Assembly (NCBI RefSeq): GCF_003634695.1
Contig: NZ_RBWV01000010.1
Coordinates: forward strand, 646,185 to 710,184
Length of the DNA stretch: 64,000 bases
DNA from: Motilibacter peucedani
Lineage (GTDB): Bacteria > Actinomycetota > Actinomycetes > Motilibacterales > Motilibacteraceae
Reading direction: 5' to 3'
How positions within the stretch are numbered: position 1 is the stretch's first letter; each line of letters starts with the position of its first letter. Shown piece after piece: positions 9,021 through 17,450 of the stretch. The translations under genes were made by a program, and so were the position numbers. The notes under the pieces were generated by a model that did not search any database, was not told where the DNA came from, and saw only the letters and a program-made list of their open reading frames with translations.

Positions 9021-10121
9021 ATGACCCACGACTCGCTCGCGCCGGTCCGTCGCCGCACGGTCACGTGGACGCCCAAGCGGGCCTACGTGACCGCGTCGGC
9101 CTACGACGAGCCGCACGGCCGCGCGATCCTCGCGCGGCTGGAGGCCGCAGGCGTACCCGACATCGAGGTGCTGCGCGGCGACCGCCTGCCGAGCCTGCGC
9201 GGCGCGACCGAGCGCGAGACGTACGCGCGCGCCAAGTCGACGCTCGCCGTGGTCACCAGCGCGGCGACGGTCCGCAAGCCCGTCCCCATCCCGCCGAGCG
9301 CCGACTGGTCGTTCCCGCTCGCCCAGGGCTGCCCCGGCCACTGCCAGTACTGCTACCTCGCCGGCTCGCTGACCGGCCCGCCGGTGACCCGCGTCTACGC
9401 CGACCTGCCGCGCATCCTCGCGGGGCTCGACGAGGTCGTCGGCCACGGCGAGGTCACCAGCGGCACCGCCGAGCGCGGCCACGAGGGCACGACCTTCGAG
9501 GCCTCCTGCTACACCGACCCGCTCGCGATCGAGCACCTCACCGGCTCGCTCGCCGCGACGGTCGAGCACTTCGGCACCCACCAGTGGGCCGGCCCGGTGC
9601 AGCTGCGCCTGACCACGAAGTACGACGCGGTCGAGGGCCTGCTGGGCCTGGACCACCGCGGGCGCACGCGCATCCGCGCGTCGGTCAACGTCGCGGACGT
9701 CGAGCGCTTCGAGGGCGGCACCGCGCGGGTGGTGTCGAGGTACGCGGCGCTGCGCTCGCTCGCGCTCGCGGGCTACCCGGTCGGGCTGACGATCGCGCCG
9801 ATCATGCCGGTCGAGGACTGGCGAGCGGCCTACGCGGGGCTGCTCGCGCAGGCGGCGGACGCGCTCGGCGACGTCCCGGGCCTCGACCTCACGGTCGAGT
9901 GCATCACCCACCGGTTCACGCCCAGGAGCCGCGAGGTCCAGCTGGAGTGGTACCCCCGCACGGCCCTCGACCTCGACCCCGCCGGACGCACGACCAAGCG
10001 GGGCAAGTTCGGCGCGGTCAAGCACGTCTACGACAAGGCCGTCATGTCCGAGCTGCGCGGCTGGTTCACCGGTGCAGTGGCCGAGCAGCTGCCCGCCGCG
10101 CGTCTGCTCTACTGGACGTGA
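9021..10121 (+). CDS. Spore photoproduct lyase family radical SAM protein
   Basis: A 366-aa radical SAM enzyme with CPGHCQYCYL at residues 104-113, a CX3CX2C cluster-binding motif (C104, C108, C111) as in SplB, which reverses the 5-thyminyl-5,6-dihydrothymine lesion in spores. Family members also occur in actinomycetes that do not make endospores, where the substrate is unproven. ATG 9021 is preferred; an in-frame extension to 8901 runs through the divergent promoter region and lacks family-like sequence. The stop overlaps the GTG of the following MFS gene (GTGA at 10118-10121), so the two are coupled. Confidence 0.82.
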   Translation: MTHDSLAPVRRRTVTWTPKRAYVTASAYDEPHGRAILARLEAAGVPDIEVLRGDRLPSLRGATERETYARAKSTLAVVTSAATVRKPVPIPPSADWSFPLAQGCPGHCQYCYLAGSLTGPPVTRVYADLPRILAGLDEVVGHGEVTSGTAERGHEGTTFEASCYTDPLAIEHLTGSLAATVEHFGTHQWAGPVQLRLTTKYDAVEGLLGLDHRGRTRIRASVNVADVERFEGGTARVVSRYAALRSLALAGYPVGLTIAPIMPVEDWRAAYAGLLAQAADALGDVPGLDLTVECITHRFTPRSREVQLEWYPRTALDLDPAGRTTKRGKFGAVKHVYDKAVMSELRGWFTGAVAEQLPAARLLYWT

Positions 10122-11407
10122 GTCACGACGCGGTGGCGGCCCTGCCCGACTGCACCGAGGACCTTCCCGTGACGCTCGACGCCCTGCCCTCGACCCGACC
10201 GGCCGCCGCACCGACGAGCGGGCGTCGTCCCCGCGTCGGGCTCAGCCTCGCCGCGCTGGCGCTCGGCGGCTTCGGCATCGGCACCACCGAGTTCGCGACG
10301 ATGGGCGTGCTGCCCGACATCGCATCCGGCACGGGGCAGTCGATCCCCACGGCCGGGCACCTCATCTCGGCCTACGCGCTCGGCGTGGTCGTCGGCGCCC
10401 CGCTCCTCGCGGTCGCCGGGGCGCGGCTGCCCCGCAAGGCGCTGCTCCTGCTGCTGATGACGGCGTTCGCCGCCGCCAACCTCGCATCCGCGCTCGCGCC
10501 CGGCTTCGGCACGCTGCTCGCGGCCCGCTTCCTCAGCGGCCTGCCCCACGGCGCCTACTTCGGCATCGCCTCGGTGGTGGCCGCCTCCCTGGTGGCGCCG
10601 CAGCGCCGCGGCTGGGCGGTCTCGATGATGATGCTCGGGCTGACCGTGGCCAACGTGCTCGGCGTTCCGGTGAGCACGCTGCTCGGACAGGGCCTCGGCT
10701 GGCGCTCGACCTTCGCCGTCGTCGCGGTCATCGGCGCACTGACCGTGGCGGCCGTCGCGCTGCTCGTGCCTCCGACGCCGCTCGAGCACGGTGCGAGCGC
10801 GGCGCGCGAGCTCGGCGCCCTCGGCCGGCTGCAGGTGTGGCTGACCCTGCTGGTCGGAGCCGTCGGCTTCGGCGGGTTCTTCGCGGTCTACAGCTACATC
10901 ACCCCGACGCTGACCGACGTCACCGGCTACCGCGAGTCGGCGGTGCCCGTCGTGCTCGCCGTGTTCGGCATCGGCATGACGCTGGGCAACCTGCTCGGCG
11001 GCCGGCTGGCCGACTGGTCGGTCGACCGCTCGATCGCGGGCGGCCTGGTCGCCGTCGTCGTCGTGCTGGCGACCTTCCCCCTGACGGCGCGGTCGGTGGT
11101 CCCTGCAGCCGTGTCGGTGCTGCTGCTGGGCGCCACGGGCTCGGCGATGATCCCCGCGCTTCAGACGCGGCTGATGGACGTGGCCGGCGACGCCCAGTCG
11201 CTCGCCGCTGCGGCCAACCACTCGGCCCTCAACATCGCCAACGCGCTGGGCGCCTGGCTCGGCGGGGTGGTCATCGCCGCAGGGCACGGCTACACCTCGC
11301 CCGCCCTGGTGGGCGTCGGGCTGGCCCTCGGCGGCCTGCTCGTGCTCGGCGCTGCCGTCGCGCAGGCGGGACTAACCCGGCGGCCCGGCCGGTTGGCCCA
11401 GGCATGA
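10118..11407 (+). CDS. MFS transporter, AraJ-like drug/sugar efflux type
   Basis: A 429-aa permease (412 aa if GTG 10169 is used) with about 12 membrane helices. GIGTTEFATMGVLPDIA in TM1 is characteristic of the AraJ/YdhP/chloramphenicol-resistance efflux branch, and RFLSGLPHGAYFG in TM4 and GGRLADWSVDR also fit. GTG 10118 overlaps the preceding TGA. It is followed by another ATGA overlap with the F420-reductase-like gene, so 9021-12030 forms a tightly coupled three-gene operon. Substrate unknown. Confidence 0.87.
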   Translation: MSHDAVAALPDCTEDLPVTLDALPSTRPAAAPTSGRRPRVGLSLAALALGGFGIGTTEFATMGVLPDIASGTGQSIPTAGHLISAYALGVVVGAPLLAVAGARLPRKALLLLLMTAFAAANLASALAPGFGTLLAARFLSGLPHGAYFGIASVVAASLVAPQRRGWAVSMMMLGLTVANVLGVPVSTLLGQGLGWRSTFAVVAVIGALTVAAVALLVPPTPLEHGASAARELGALGRLQVWLTLLVGAVGFGGFFAVYSYITPTLTDVTGYRESAVPVVLAVFGIGMTLGNLLGGRLADWSVDRSIAGGLVAVVVVLATFPLTARSVVPAAVSVLLLGATGSAMIPALQTRLMDVAGDAQSLAAAANHSALNIANALGAWLGGVVIAAGHGYTSPALVGVGLALGGLLVLGAAVAQAGLTRRPGRLAQA

Positions 11408-12030
11408 CGATCGCCATCCTCGGATCAGGCAAGATCGGCGGCACCCTCACGCGCCGCCTCCGCGCGCTCGGCCACGAGGTGGTCGTCGCCAACTCGCGCG
11501 GGCCGGCGAGCCTCGCCCAGCTCGCCGCGGAGACCGGAGCGGAGACGGCCACCGTCGCCGACGCCGTCTCGCGCGCCGACACCGTCGTGCTCGCGGTCCC
11601 GCTGAAGAACGTGCCCGACATCGCGTCGGGCGCCTACAGCGGTCGCGTCGTCATCGACGCCGACAACTACTACCCGGCTCGCGACGGCCAGATCGCCGAG
11701 CTCGACGCCGGCGACCTGACCTCGAGCGAGTGGACCGCGCGCCTGCTGCCCGGCGCCCGGGTCGTCAAGGCCTTCAACACCATCCGCTTCGACCACCTCG
11801 GCGAGCGCGGCCTGCCCGCCGGCGCCGAGGGCCGCATGGGCATCCCGGTCGCCGGAGACGACGCCGAGGCCAAGCAGCAGGTGCTCGACCTGGTCGAGCA
11901 GCTGGGATTCGACGCGGTCGACGCCGGCCCGCTCGCGGAGAGCTGGCGCCAGGAGGTCGGCGCCCCTGCCTACGGCGCCGTCGCCGGCCGCGACGAGCTG
12001 GCCCGCCTGCTCGCCTCCGCCACCCGCTGA
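11404..12030 (+). CDS. NADPH-dependent F420 reductase-like dinucleotide-binding protein
   Basis: A 208-aa Rossmann protein with the N-terminal loop GSGKIGG (residues 7-13), followed by the NSRGP phosphate-binding loop of NADPH-dependent F420 reductases and related NADP oxidoreductase coenzyme-binding proteins. DADNYYP and VVKAFNTI are the expected second-half motifs. It may pass hydride between NADP and a deazaflavin, or reduce another small substrate. It overlaps the MFS gene by ATGA. It converges on the radical SAM gene at 12040 with a 9-bp gap. Confidence 0.85.
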   Translation: MTIAILGSGKIGGTLTRRLRALGHEVVVANSRGPASLAQLAAETGAETATVADAVSRADTVVLAVPLKNVPDIASGAYSGRVVIDADNYYPARDGQIAELDAGDLTSSEWTARLLPGARVVKAFNTIRFDHLGERGLPAGAEGRMGIPVAGDDAEAKQQVLDLVEQLGFDAVDAGPLAESWRQEVGAPAYGAVAGRDELARLLASATR

Positions 12031-12039
12031 CCCGCCCGC

Positions 12040-13098
12040 TCACAGCAGTGGGAGCTGCTGCGCGGGCGGGGTACGCGGGAGCGCCGCCCGCTCGTGCCGT
12101 GCCGCCCGCTCGTGGCCGGTGCGCCAGGTCGTCGTGACCCGGCGGCCGACCCCGTGGCGGGCGGCCAGCTCACGGACCTGGGCGTTGATGCGGGCGGTGT
12201 AGTCCCTCGGCGCGTAGGAGCCGGCGGCGTACATCTCGCGGTAGCGCGGCACGAGGTCGGGGTGCGCCTCGGCCAGCCAGCGGAGGTACCACTCGCGCGC
12301 ACCCGGCCGCAGGTGCAGCGCGAGCGGGGTGACGTAGTCGGCACCGGCCTCCGCGACGGCGGCGACGGTGGCCCCGAGCTGGGCGGGGGAGTCGCTGAGC
12401 CACGGAAGCACCGGAGCCATCAGCACGCCGCACGGGATGCCGGCCTCGCGCAGGGCGGCGACCGCCTCGAGCCGCCGGCTGGGCGGCGGCGTGCCGGGCT
12501 CGACGGTGCGCCACAGCTCGCGGTCGACGAAGCCGACCGACAGGGCGACCGAGACGTCGGTGACCTCGGCCGCCGAGCGCAGCACGTCGAGGTCGCGCAG
12601 CACCAGCGCGCTCTTGGTGAGGATCGAGAACGGGTTCCGCGCGTCGCGCAGCCGCTCGAGGACCTGGCGCGTGAGGCCGTAGCGGCCCTCGACCCGCTGG
12701 TAGGGGTCGGTGTTGGTGCCCAGCGCGACGTGCTCGCCGCGCCAGCTCGGCCTGCGCAGCTCGCGGGCGAGCACGTCGGCGACGTTGACCTTGACGACGA
12801 CCTTGGAGTCGAAGTCGGCGCCCGAGTCGAGCTCGAGGTACTCGTGGGTCTTGCGGGCGAAGCAGTAGCGGCAGGCGTGGGAGCACCCGCGGTAGGGGTT
12901 GACGGTCCAGCGGAACGGCACCGCCGAGGCGGCCGGCACGGAGTTGAGCGCCGAGCGGGCGTGCACCTCGAAGAAGGTCATGCCGCGGAACTCAGGGGTG
13001 TCGAAGGTGCGCGTCACGGCTCCGACCGGCAGCAGGGCACCGTCGCCCGCTGCGTCCTCCACTGCTCCGGCGTCGACCCGCTGCGCGTCCCATCGCAT
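12040..13098 (-). CDS. Rv2578c family radical SAM protein
   Basis: A 352-aa radical SAM protein with GCSHACRYCFARKTHEYLE from residue 71: a CX3CX2C motif (C72, C76, C79) in the SplB-related Rv2578c family, found across Actinobacteria. Reaction unknown; a DNA-repair role has been suggested from similarity to SplB. ATG 13098 is chosen because the sequence reads MRWDAQ as in the family and because a LexA-type box, GAAC-N4-GTTC (13110-13121), lies 11 bp upstream. Its M. tuberculosis counterpart lies beside a mapped SOS box, as I recall, so damage induction is likely. It is divergent from the DUF7711-like gene. Confidence 0.87.
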   Translation of the reverse strand: MRWDAQRVDAGAVEDAAGDGALLPVGAVTRTFDTPEFRGMTFFEVHARSALNSVPAASAVPFRWTVNPYRGCSHACRYCFARKTHEYLELDSGADFDSKVVVKVNVADVLARELRRPSWRGEHVALGTNTDPYQRVEGRYGLTRQVLERLRDARNPFSILTKSALVLRDLDVLRSAAEVTDVSVALSVGFVDRELWRTVEPGTPPPSRRLEAVAALREAGIPCGVLMAPVLPWLSDSPAQLGATVAAVAEAGADYVTPLALHLRPGAREWYLRWLAEAHPDLVPRYREMYAAGSYAPRDYTARINAQVRELAARHGVGRRVTTTWRTGHERAARHERAALPRTPPAQQLPLL

Positions 13099-13109
13099 GC
13101 GGTCCAGTA

Positions 13110-13121
13110 GAACACGTGTTC
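13110..13121. promoter_or_regulatory. SOS (LexA) box GAACACGTGTTC
   Basis: A perfect 12-bp palindrome matching the Gram-positive/actinobacterial LexA consensus GAAC-N4-GTTC, 11 bp upstream of the radical SAM start and 38 bp upstream of the divergent gene. An overlapping GTTCGAAC follows at 13118-13125. Confidence 0.72.
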
Positions 13122-13159
13122 GAACGGTGCGCCAGCACCGCCACGGCAGGATGGGGACC

Positions 13160-13764
13160 ATGAGACGCTCCCGCGCCCTGCACCACCTCGACGACCTCGT
13201 CGCCGCCGCCGGCCGGCTCGCCGCTCCCGGCAGCATCGTCAGCCTGCCGGTGCGCTCGCTCTGGGTCTCCGGCGCCCTGGCCGACGGTGCGGCCGAGCTC
13301 GAGGTCGTGCAGGTCGCCGTGGCGCTCGACATGCCCGCGGACGACCTGCCGCTGCACCTGGAGCCGGCAGGCGCTCAGCACTGGGCCAACGCGGCCGGGG
13401 TCGCCACGAAGCCGGTGACCCTGCTCTGGCGCTCGACCCGGGCGCCGCTCCGCACCGCTGGCTTGGAGCGACCCCTGCAGGTGTGGGACTCGGCCACCGG
13501 TCGCGTCGACGCTGCGCTCGACGCGCTCGCCGAAGGTGCGGCCGACGTGCTGCGCGAGGTGGAGCCGCCGGCCGAGCAGCTGCTCGCCGGCCTCGAGGCC
13601 GACCGCGACGTCAGCTGCGCGCGCTGCGGCGGGCCACCACCGCGTACTCCGAGCGCCGGTGGGCGCCGGGCCGCCTCGACCGCATCGCCGACCCGTTGTG
13701 GCAGGTGTCGCGCGGCTACCTCGAGCTGCTCGACGCCCTCGAAGGAGTTCGCGCACAGCGCTAA
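13160..13764 (+). pseudogene. DUF7711-like protein, frameshifted near 13615-13630
   Basis: The first frame (13160 to about 13620) encodes a protein starting MRRSRALHHLDD with LWVSGAL and EVVQVAV. Near residue 155 the frame loses similarity, while the frame one base earlier continues with ALRRATTAYSERRWAPG, then LWQVSRGYLELLDAL, ending at 13764. These C-terminal motifs are what I associate with the DUF7711 family. Joined, the product would be about 201 aa. No slippery heptamer is visible at the join, so this is a mutation or a sequencing error rather than programmed frameshifting. Function unknown. Confidence 0.7.
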
Positions 13765-13979
13765 AGGGACCGGCCGGAACGCCCGAAGAGCAGGCTGAGG
13801 CACGGAAGGGCCCGGGGGAGCAGCGCAGCACCCCGACGCCGCGCCGGACCTCCTCGCGCTGCGCTACACCGTGACCGCCGGCCCCGGCTGCTCCCACGCG
13901 TCGGGGCCGGCGTGGTCCACGTCTGTGCGAGCCGGCAACCGAGCAGACCACGCCAAACCACATCCGTCGAGGAGATCCC
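13765..13979. other. Intergenic region with one strong hairpin
   Basis: 215 bp with no supported gene. The only clear structure is the hairpin at 13877-13911. No known riboswitch core was recognised. Confidence 0.5.
13877..13911 (+). terminator. GC-rich hairpin, possible terminator
   Basis: Perfect 10-bp arms GCCGGCCCCG / CGGGGCCGGC with a 15-nt loop and no U tract. It lies between the broken DUF7711-like gene and the secreted protein gene, so it could end the first or act in the leader of the second. Confidence 0.4.
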
Positions 13980-14552
13980 GTGCGACGCCTGACCGCCGGC
14001 GTCGCGTGCGCCGCCCTCGCCCTGGTGCCCGGCACCTCCTCCGCCGCGCCCGTTCCTGCCGCCTCGGCCGTCTCGCGCGCCGCGCTCGTCCCGGTGACCA
14101 CGGGCGGCTACGTGCCCTTGTTCCCCTACCCCGTGCCGCGCCTGACGCCGCCGCGCATCGGGTTCTCCTTCGGCTACGGCTACCGCCACCCCGAGCTGCC
14201 GCCCCGCGACTGCGACCCGCGCCTGCGTGGCGTGCCGCGCACGATCAAGCTGTCGGCGACGGCGACCAAGGGCGCGCTGAAGGTCTCGTTCTACTCGACG
14301 AACGACCCCGACATCACGAAGTTCCGCGTGACCGCGCGCAGCCAGACCCTGGTGGCCGGCAAGAACCCCTCGTCGACCTGGAAGACCGTCACGCCGCCCA
14401 AGGCGTGCCGCGTCATCACCGCGACGGTCAGCGGGCTCAAGAAGGGCACCTACTACGTGGTCTTCGTCGACGCCGTGATGGTCCGCCACCTCGGGCCGAC
14501 CGCGACGATCGACCGGACGGTGGGCCGTACGGGTCTGCTCTCCTCGCTCTGA
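13980..14552 (+). CDS. Secreted protein of unknown function
   Basis: A 190-aa protein whose N-terminus MRRLTAGVACAALALVPG has a positive start, hydrophobic core and Ala-rich cleavage region (SSAAPVPA), a Sec signal peptide. The mature part has a Pro/Tyr-rich stretch, then a beta-rich domain with two cysteines and Thr/Val-rich strands (KLSATATKG, ATVSGLKKGTYYVVF) resembling a small Ig-like fold. GTG 13980 follows GAGGAG at 6 nt spacing. No enzyme motif is visible. It lies 35 bp before a YjfB-like gene; a link to motility is possible but unproven. Confidence 0.8.
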   Translation: MRRLTAGVACAALALVPGTSSAAPVPAASAVSRAALVPVTTGGYVPLFPYPVPRLTPPRIGFSFGYGYRHPELPPRDCDPRLRGVPRTIKLSATATKGALKVSFYSTNDPDITKFRVTARSQTLVAGKNPSSTWKTVTPPKACRVITATVSGLKKGTYYVVFVDAVMVRHLGPTATIDRTVGRTGLLSSL

Positions 14553-14587
14553 CGAAGGTCCGGCCGCTGCCTGCCGATCAGGCTGGC

Positions 14588-14746
14588 ATGGATGGAATCA
14601 GCTCGGTCGACGCCGCCCCCGGAGCCGCGCAGGTCGCGATGCTGCGCAAGGTCCTCGACGCCGGCAGCCAGAACATGGCCAATCTGCTCGAGGCGCTGCC
14701 GCAGCCGGTGCCGCCCACCGCTCGCCCTGGCGAGTACCTCGCCTGA
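14588..14746 (+). CDS. YjfB family putative motility protein
   Basis: A 52-aa protein beginning MDGISSVD with the helix VAMLRKVLDAGSQNMANLL, matching the pattern of the short YjfB family (V-x-x-L-K-K-x-L-D, then a second amphipathic part). B. subtilis YjfB belongs to the SigD motility regulon; its molecular role is unknown. The next gene, 60 bp downstream, encodes a chemoreceptor, which supports the assignment. It is easily missed because of its size. A typical Shine-Dalgarno is not obvious; CAGGCTGGC precedes the ATG. Confidence 0.72.
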   Translation: MDGISSVDAAPGAAQVAMLRKVLDAGSQNMANLLEALPQPVPPTARPGEYLA

Positions 14747-14806
14747 CCAGCACGGACGACCCACAACCACCCGGCACGACACACCAGGCACGATGAGGGA
14801 CGAGCG

Positions 14807-16420
14807 ATGAAGCACTCCGCACCGCGCTGGGGACGGCTGGTCGACGACCGGCCCGTCCGCACGAAGATCCTCGCCCCGGCGGTCATGGCGCTGCTCGCCA
14901 TGGCGCTGGTCATGGGGGGCGCGATGACCGCCCTGTCGTCGGCGAACGCCAGCAGCGCGTCGCTCTACGACCGCTCCGCGCGGCCGCTCGGAGACCTCAT
15001 CCGCGTGCGCGACGCTCTCGGCGACTCCCGGGTCGCGGTGGAGGGCTTCCTGCTCACCGACCAGGGCGCCAAGGCGCAGGCGCAGAAGGACGTGCAGGAC
15101 GCGGACGCCGCACTGGACTCGGCGCTGGCCGACTACACCGCCCACGCGTCGCTGCAGGGCAAGCGCGCGACCCTGCTGGCGCAGACGAAGCAGGGCATCG
15201 CGGCCTGGCGCCAGGTGCGCGACACCCGCGTCCTCGCCGCCTCGGCGCGCGGTGACGAGGGCGTCGCGACGACCGCGCTGCACGGCCCGCTGGCAGAGGC
15301 GAACAAGGCCTTCGCCGGCCCGCTCGACGAGCTCGCCGCCTCCGAGCAGCAGGTCGCCGCAGCGCGTGCCGCCTCGGCGCACCGGAGCGCCGGCCACGCC
15401 CGGCTCATGGTCCTGCTCATCGGCGGGCTCGGCGCGCTCCTCGCGCTCGCCGCCGCGCTCTACGTCGCCCGTCGGGTCCTGCTGCCGCTGCGTCGGGTCG
15501 TCGACGTCCTCGCCGCCACTGCCGACGGTGACCTCACCCGCCTGGCCGACGTGACCTCGCGCGACGAGATCGGCCAGATGGCCGCCTCGCTCGACCGGTC
15601 CACACGAGCCACCGCTGCCACGGTGGAGGCGATGCACCAGAGCGCTGCCCGGCTCGCCGCCACGAGCGCCCAGCTGGGCGGGGTCGCCACGCGCATCGCG
15701 GACGCGGCCACGAGCACGACCGCGCAGAGCCAGGCCGCCACCGCAGCCGTCGAGGAGGTGTCGGGCAGCGTCTCGGCCGTCGCCGCCGGCGCCGGCGAGA
15801 TGGCCAGCGCCATCGACTCGATCGCGCAGAACGCCGGCCGCGCCATGCAGGTCGCCGCCTCGGCGGTCGACGCCGCCGCGCGCACGTCCGAGACGGTCCA
15901 CCGGCTCGGGCAGAGCTCGGCGCAGATCGGCGACGTCATCAAGGTCATCACCTCGATCGCCGGGCAGACGAACCTGCTGGCCCTCAATGCGACCATCGAG
16001 GCGGCCCGGGCCGGCGAGGCCGGCCGCGGGTTCGCCATCGTGGCCGGCGAGGTCAAGGACCTGGCGCTGGAGACGGCGCGGGCCACCGAGGACATCGCCC
16101 GGCGCGTGCAGGCGATCCAGGAGGACACCTCCAGCGCCGTCGAGGCCATCTCCGAGATCAACGCGGTCATCGGCGAGATCAACGGCTACCAGGCCACCAT
16201 CGCGGCCGCGGTGCAGGAGCAGGCGGCCACCACCGAGGCCATGGACGGCTCGGCCGGCCGCGCCGCGAGCAGCACCACCCGCATCGGCGAGACCATCGCC
16301 GCCGTGGAGCAGGGCGCCGACGCCACGAGCGCCGCCGCGACCGAGAGCCAGGCCGCGGCCTCCGCCCTCACCGAGGTCAGCGACGAGCTCACCGGCCTGG
16401 TGGCGCGCTTCCGCACCTGA
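14807..16420 (+). CDS. Methyl-accepting chemotaxis protein
   Basis: A 537-aa chemoreceptor. TM1 spans about residues 21-44, a periplasmic-side helical bundle (4HB type) about 45-198, TM2 about 199-222, then a HAMP domain and a long cytoplasmic signalling coiled coil. The hairpin tip has [17 protein letters not shown] and [13 protein letters not shown], which bind CheA and CheW. No ligand can be named from the sensor bundle. No che or fli genes lie in the window, so this receptor feeds a system encoded elsewhere. ATG 14807 follows GAGGGACGAGCG as a ribosome site. Confidence 0.93.
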   Translation: MKHSAPRWGRLVDDRPVRTKILAPAVMALLAMALVMGGAMTALSSANASSASLYDRSARPLGDLIRVRDALGDSRVAVEGFLLTDQGAKAQAQKDVQDADAALDSALADYTAHASLQGKRATLLAQTKQGIAAWRQVRDTRVLAASARGDEGVATTALHGPLAEANKAFAGPLDELAASEQQVAAARAASAHRSAGHARLMVLLIGGLGALLALAAALYVARRVLLPLRRVVDVLAATADGDLTRLADVTSRDEIGQMAASLDRSTRATAATVEAMHQSAARLAATSAQLGGVATRIADAATSTTAQSQAATAAVEEVSGSVSAVAAGAGEMASAIDSIAQNAGRAMQVAASAVDAAARTSETVHRLGQSSAQIGDVIKVITSIAGQTNLLALNATIEAARAGEAGRGFAIVAGEVKDLALETARATEDIARRVQAIQEDTSSAVEAISEINAVIGEINGYQATIAAAVQEQAATTEAMDGSAGRAASSTTRIGETIAAVEQGADATSAAATESQAAASALTEVSDELTGLVARFRT

Positions 16421-16445
16421 GCCGGGCCCGGGCGGCCCTCGGCAG

Positions 16446-16451
16446 TAGGGT
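16446..16451 (+). promoter_or_regulatory. Leaderless -10 element for the epimerase at 16458
   Basis: TAGGGT, 6 nt before the ATG. No Shine-Dalgarno in between. Confidence 0.5.
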
Positions 16452-16457
16452 CGCCCG

Positions 16458-17426
16458 ATGCAGATCCTGGTGCTGGGCGGCACGTCCTTCGTCGGCCGCG
16501 CCCTCGTCGAGGCCGCCCTGTCGGCGGGCCACTCGGTCACCTTGTTCAACCGGGGCCGCACCGAGCCGGGTCTCTTCCCCGGCGTGCCGCGCCTGGTGGG
16601 CGACCGCGAGACCGGCGACTACGCCGCGCTGGCCGACGGCTCGTGCTGGGACGCGGTGGTGGACGTGTCGGCCTACGTGCCCAGGCACGTCGCGCAGGCC
16701 CTCGACGCGCTCGAGGGCCGCACCGGCCGCTACCTGTTCGTGTCGACCGGCTCCACCTACGACCGTCGCCGGGCGAAGCCCGGCCTCGACGAGACCTCGC
16801 CCCGGCTGGCGCCCGAGCGCAGCACCGAGGTCGTGGACGACACGACGTACGGTCCGCTCAAGGTCGCGTGCGAGGACGACGTCCTCGCCCGGCTCGGCGA
16901 CCGGGCGACGATCGTGCGACCGGGCGTCGTCGCCGGCCCTGGCGACCCGACCGACCGCTTCACCTGGTGGGTGCGCCGCGCCGCCCGCGGCGGCGCCGTG
17001 GCCCTGCCGGGCCGCCCCGACCAGCCTGTGCAGGTCGTCGACTCGCGCGACCTGGCGGCGCTGATGCTCCGGCTGCTCGAGGACGACCGCCCAGGCACGT
17101 TCAACGCCGTCGGTCCCGCCCAGCCGGTAGACCTGCGCGGGCTGGTCGAGGCCTGCGCGCGGGCGGCGGGCACGCAGGTCGAGGTCGTCCCGGTGCCGCA
17201 GGACGCCGTCCACCCCGGCCTGCCGCTGGTGCACGTCGACCCGTCCTACGACGTGATGTCGACGCGCAGCGCCGCCCGGGCGCGCGCGGTCGGGCTGCCC
17301 TCGACGCCGCTCGAGCGGACCGCTGCCGACGTCCTCGCCTGGGACCGCGAGCGCGGCGAGCCGCCGCTCGCCGTGGAGCTCGACCCGGCGCGCGAGGCCG
17401 AGCTGGTGGCCGCCGCCCGCGACTGA
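16458..17426 (+). CDS. NAD-dependent epimerase/dehydratase family protein
   Basis: A 322-aa extended SDR with the cofactor loop GGTSFVG at residues 7-13 and NRG in the position that selects for NADP. FVSTGSTYD and YGPLK supply the catalytic Ser/Thr and Tyr-x3-Lys. VVAGPGDPTDRFTWW is typical of actinobacterial members annotated as reductases or epimerases of unknown substrate, related to the chloroplast RNA-binding CSP41 group. ATG 16458 lies 6 nt after TAGGGT. It is followed co-directionally by another SDR after 24 bp. Confidence 0.85.
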   Translation: MQILVLGGTSFVGRALVEAALSAGHSVTLFNRGRTEPGLFPGVPRLVGDRETGDYAALADGSCWDAVVDVSAYVPRHVAQALDALEGRTGRYLFVSTGSTYDRRRAKPGLDETSPRLAPERSTEVVDDTTYGPLKVACEDDVLARLGDRATIVRPGVVAGPGDPTDRFTWWVRRAARGGAVALPGRPDQPVQVVDSRDLAALMLRLLEDDRPGTFNAVGPAQPVDLRGLVEACARAAGTQVEVVPVPQDAVHPGLPLVHVDPSYDVMSTRSAARARAVGLPSTPLERTAADVLAWDRERGEPPLAVELDPAREAELVAAARD

Positions 17427-17437
17427 ACCCCTGCCGC

Positions 17438-17443
17438 TACCGT
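17438..17443 (+). promoter_or_regulatory. Leaderless -10 element for the SDR at 17451
   Basis: TACCGT, 7 nt before GTG 17451. This spacing is the reason for preferring that start over GTG 17442, which overlaps the element. Confidence 0.5.
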
Positions 17444-17450
17444 GCCGGGC

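Noticed and set aside
13600..13640. Programmed ribosomal frameshift in the DUF7711-like gene
   Set aside because: No slippery heptamer, downstream pseudoknot or internal Shine-Dalgarno was seen; simple mutation or sequence error fits better.
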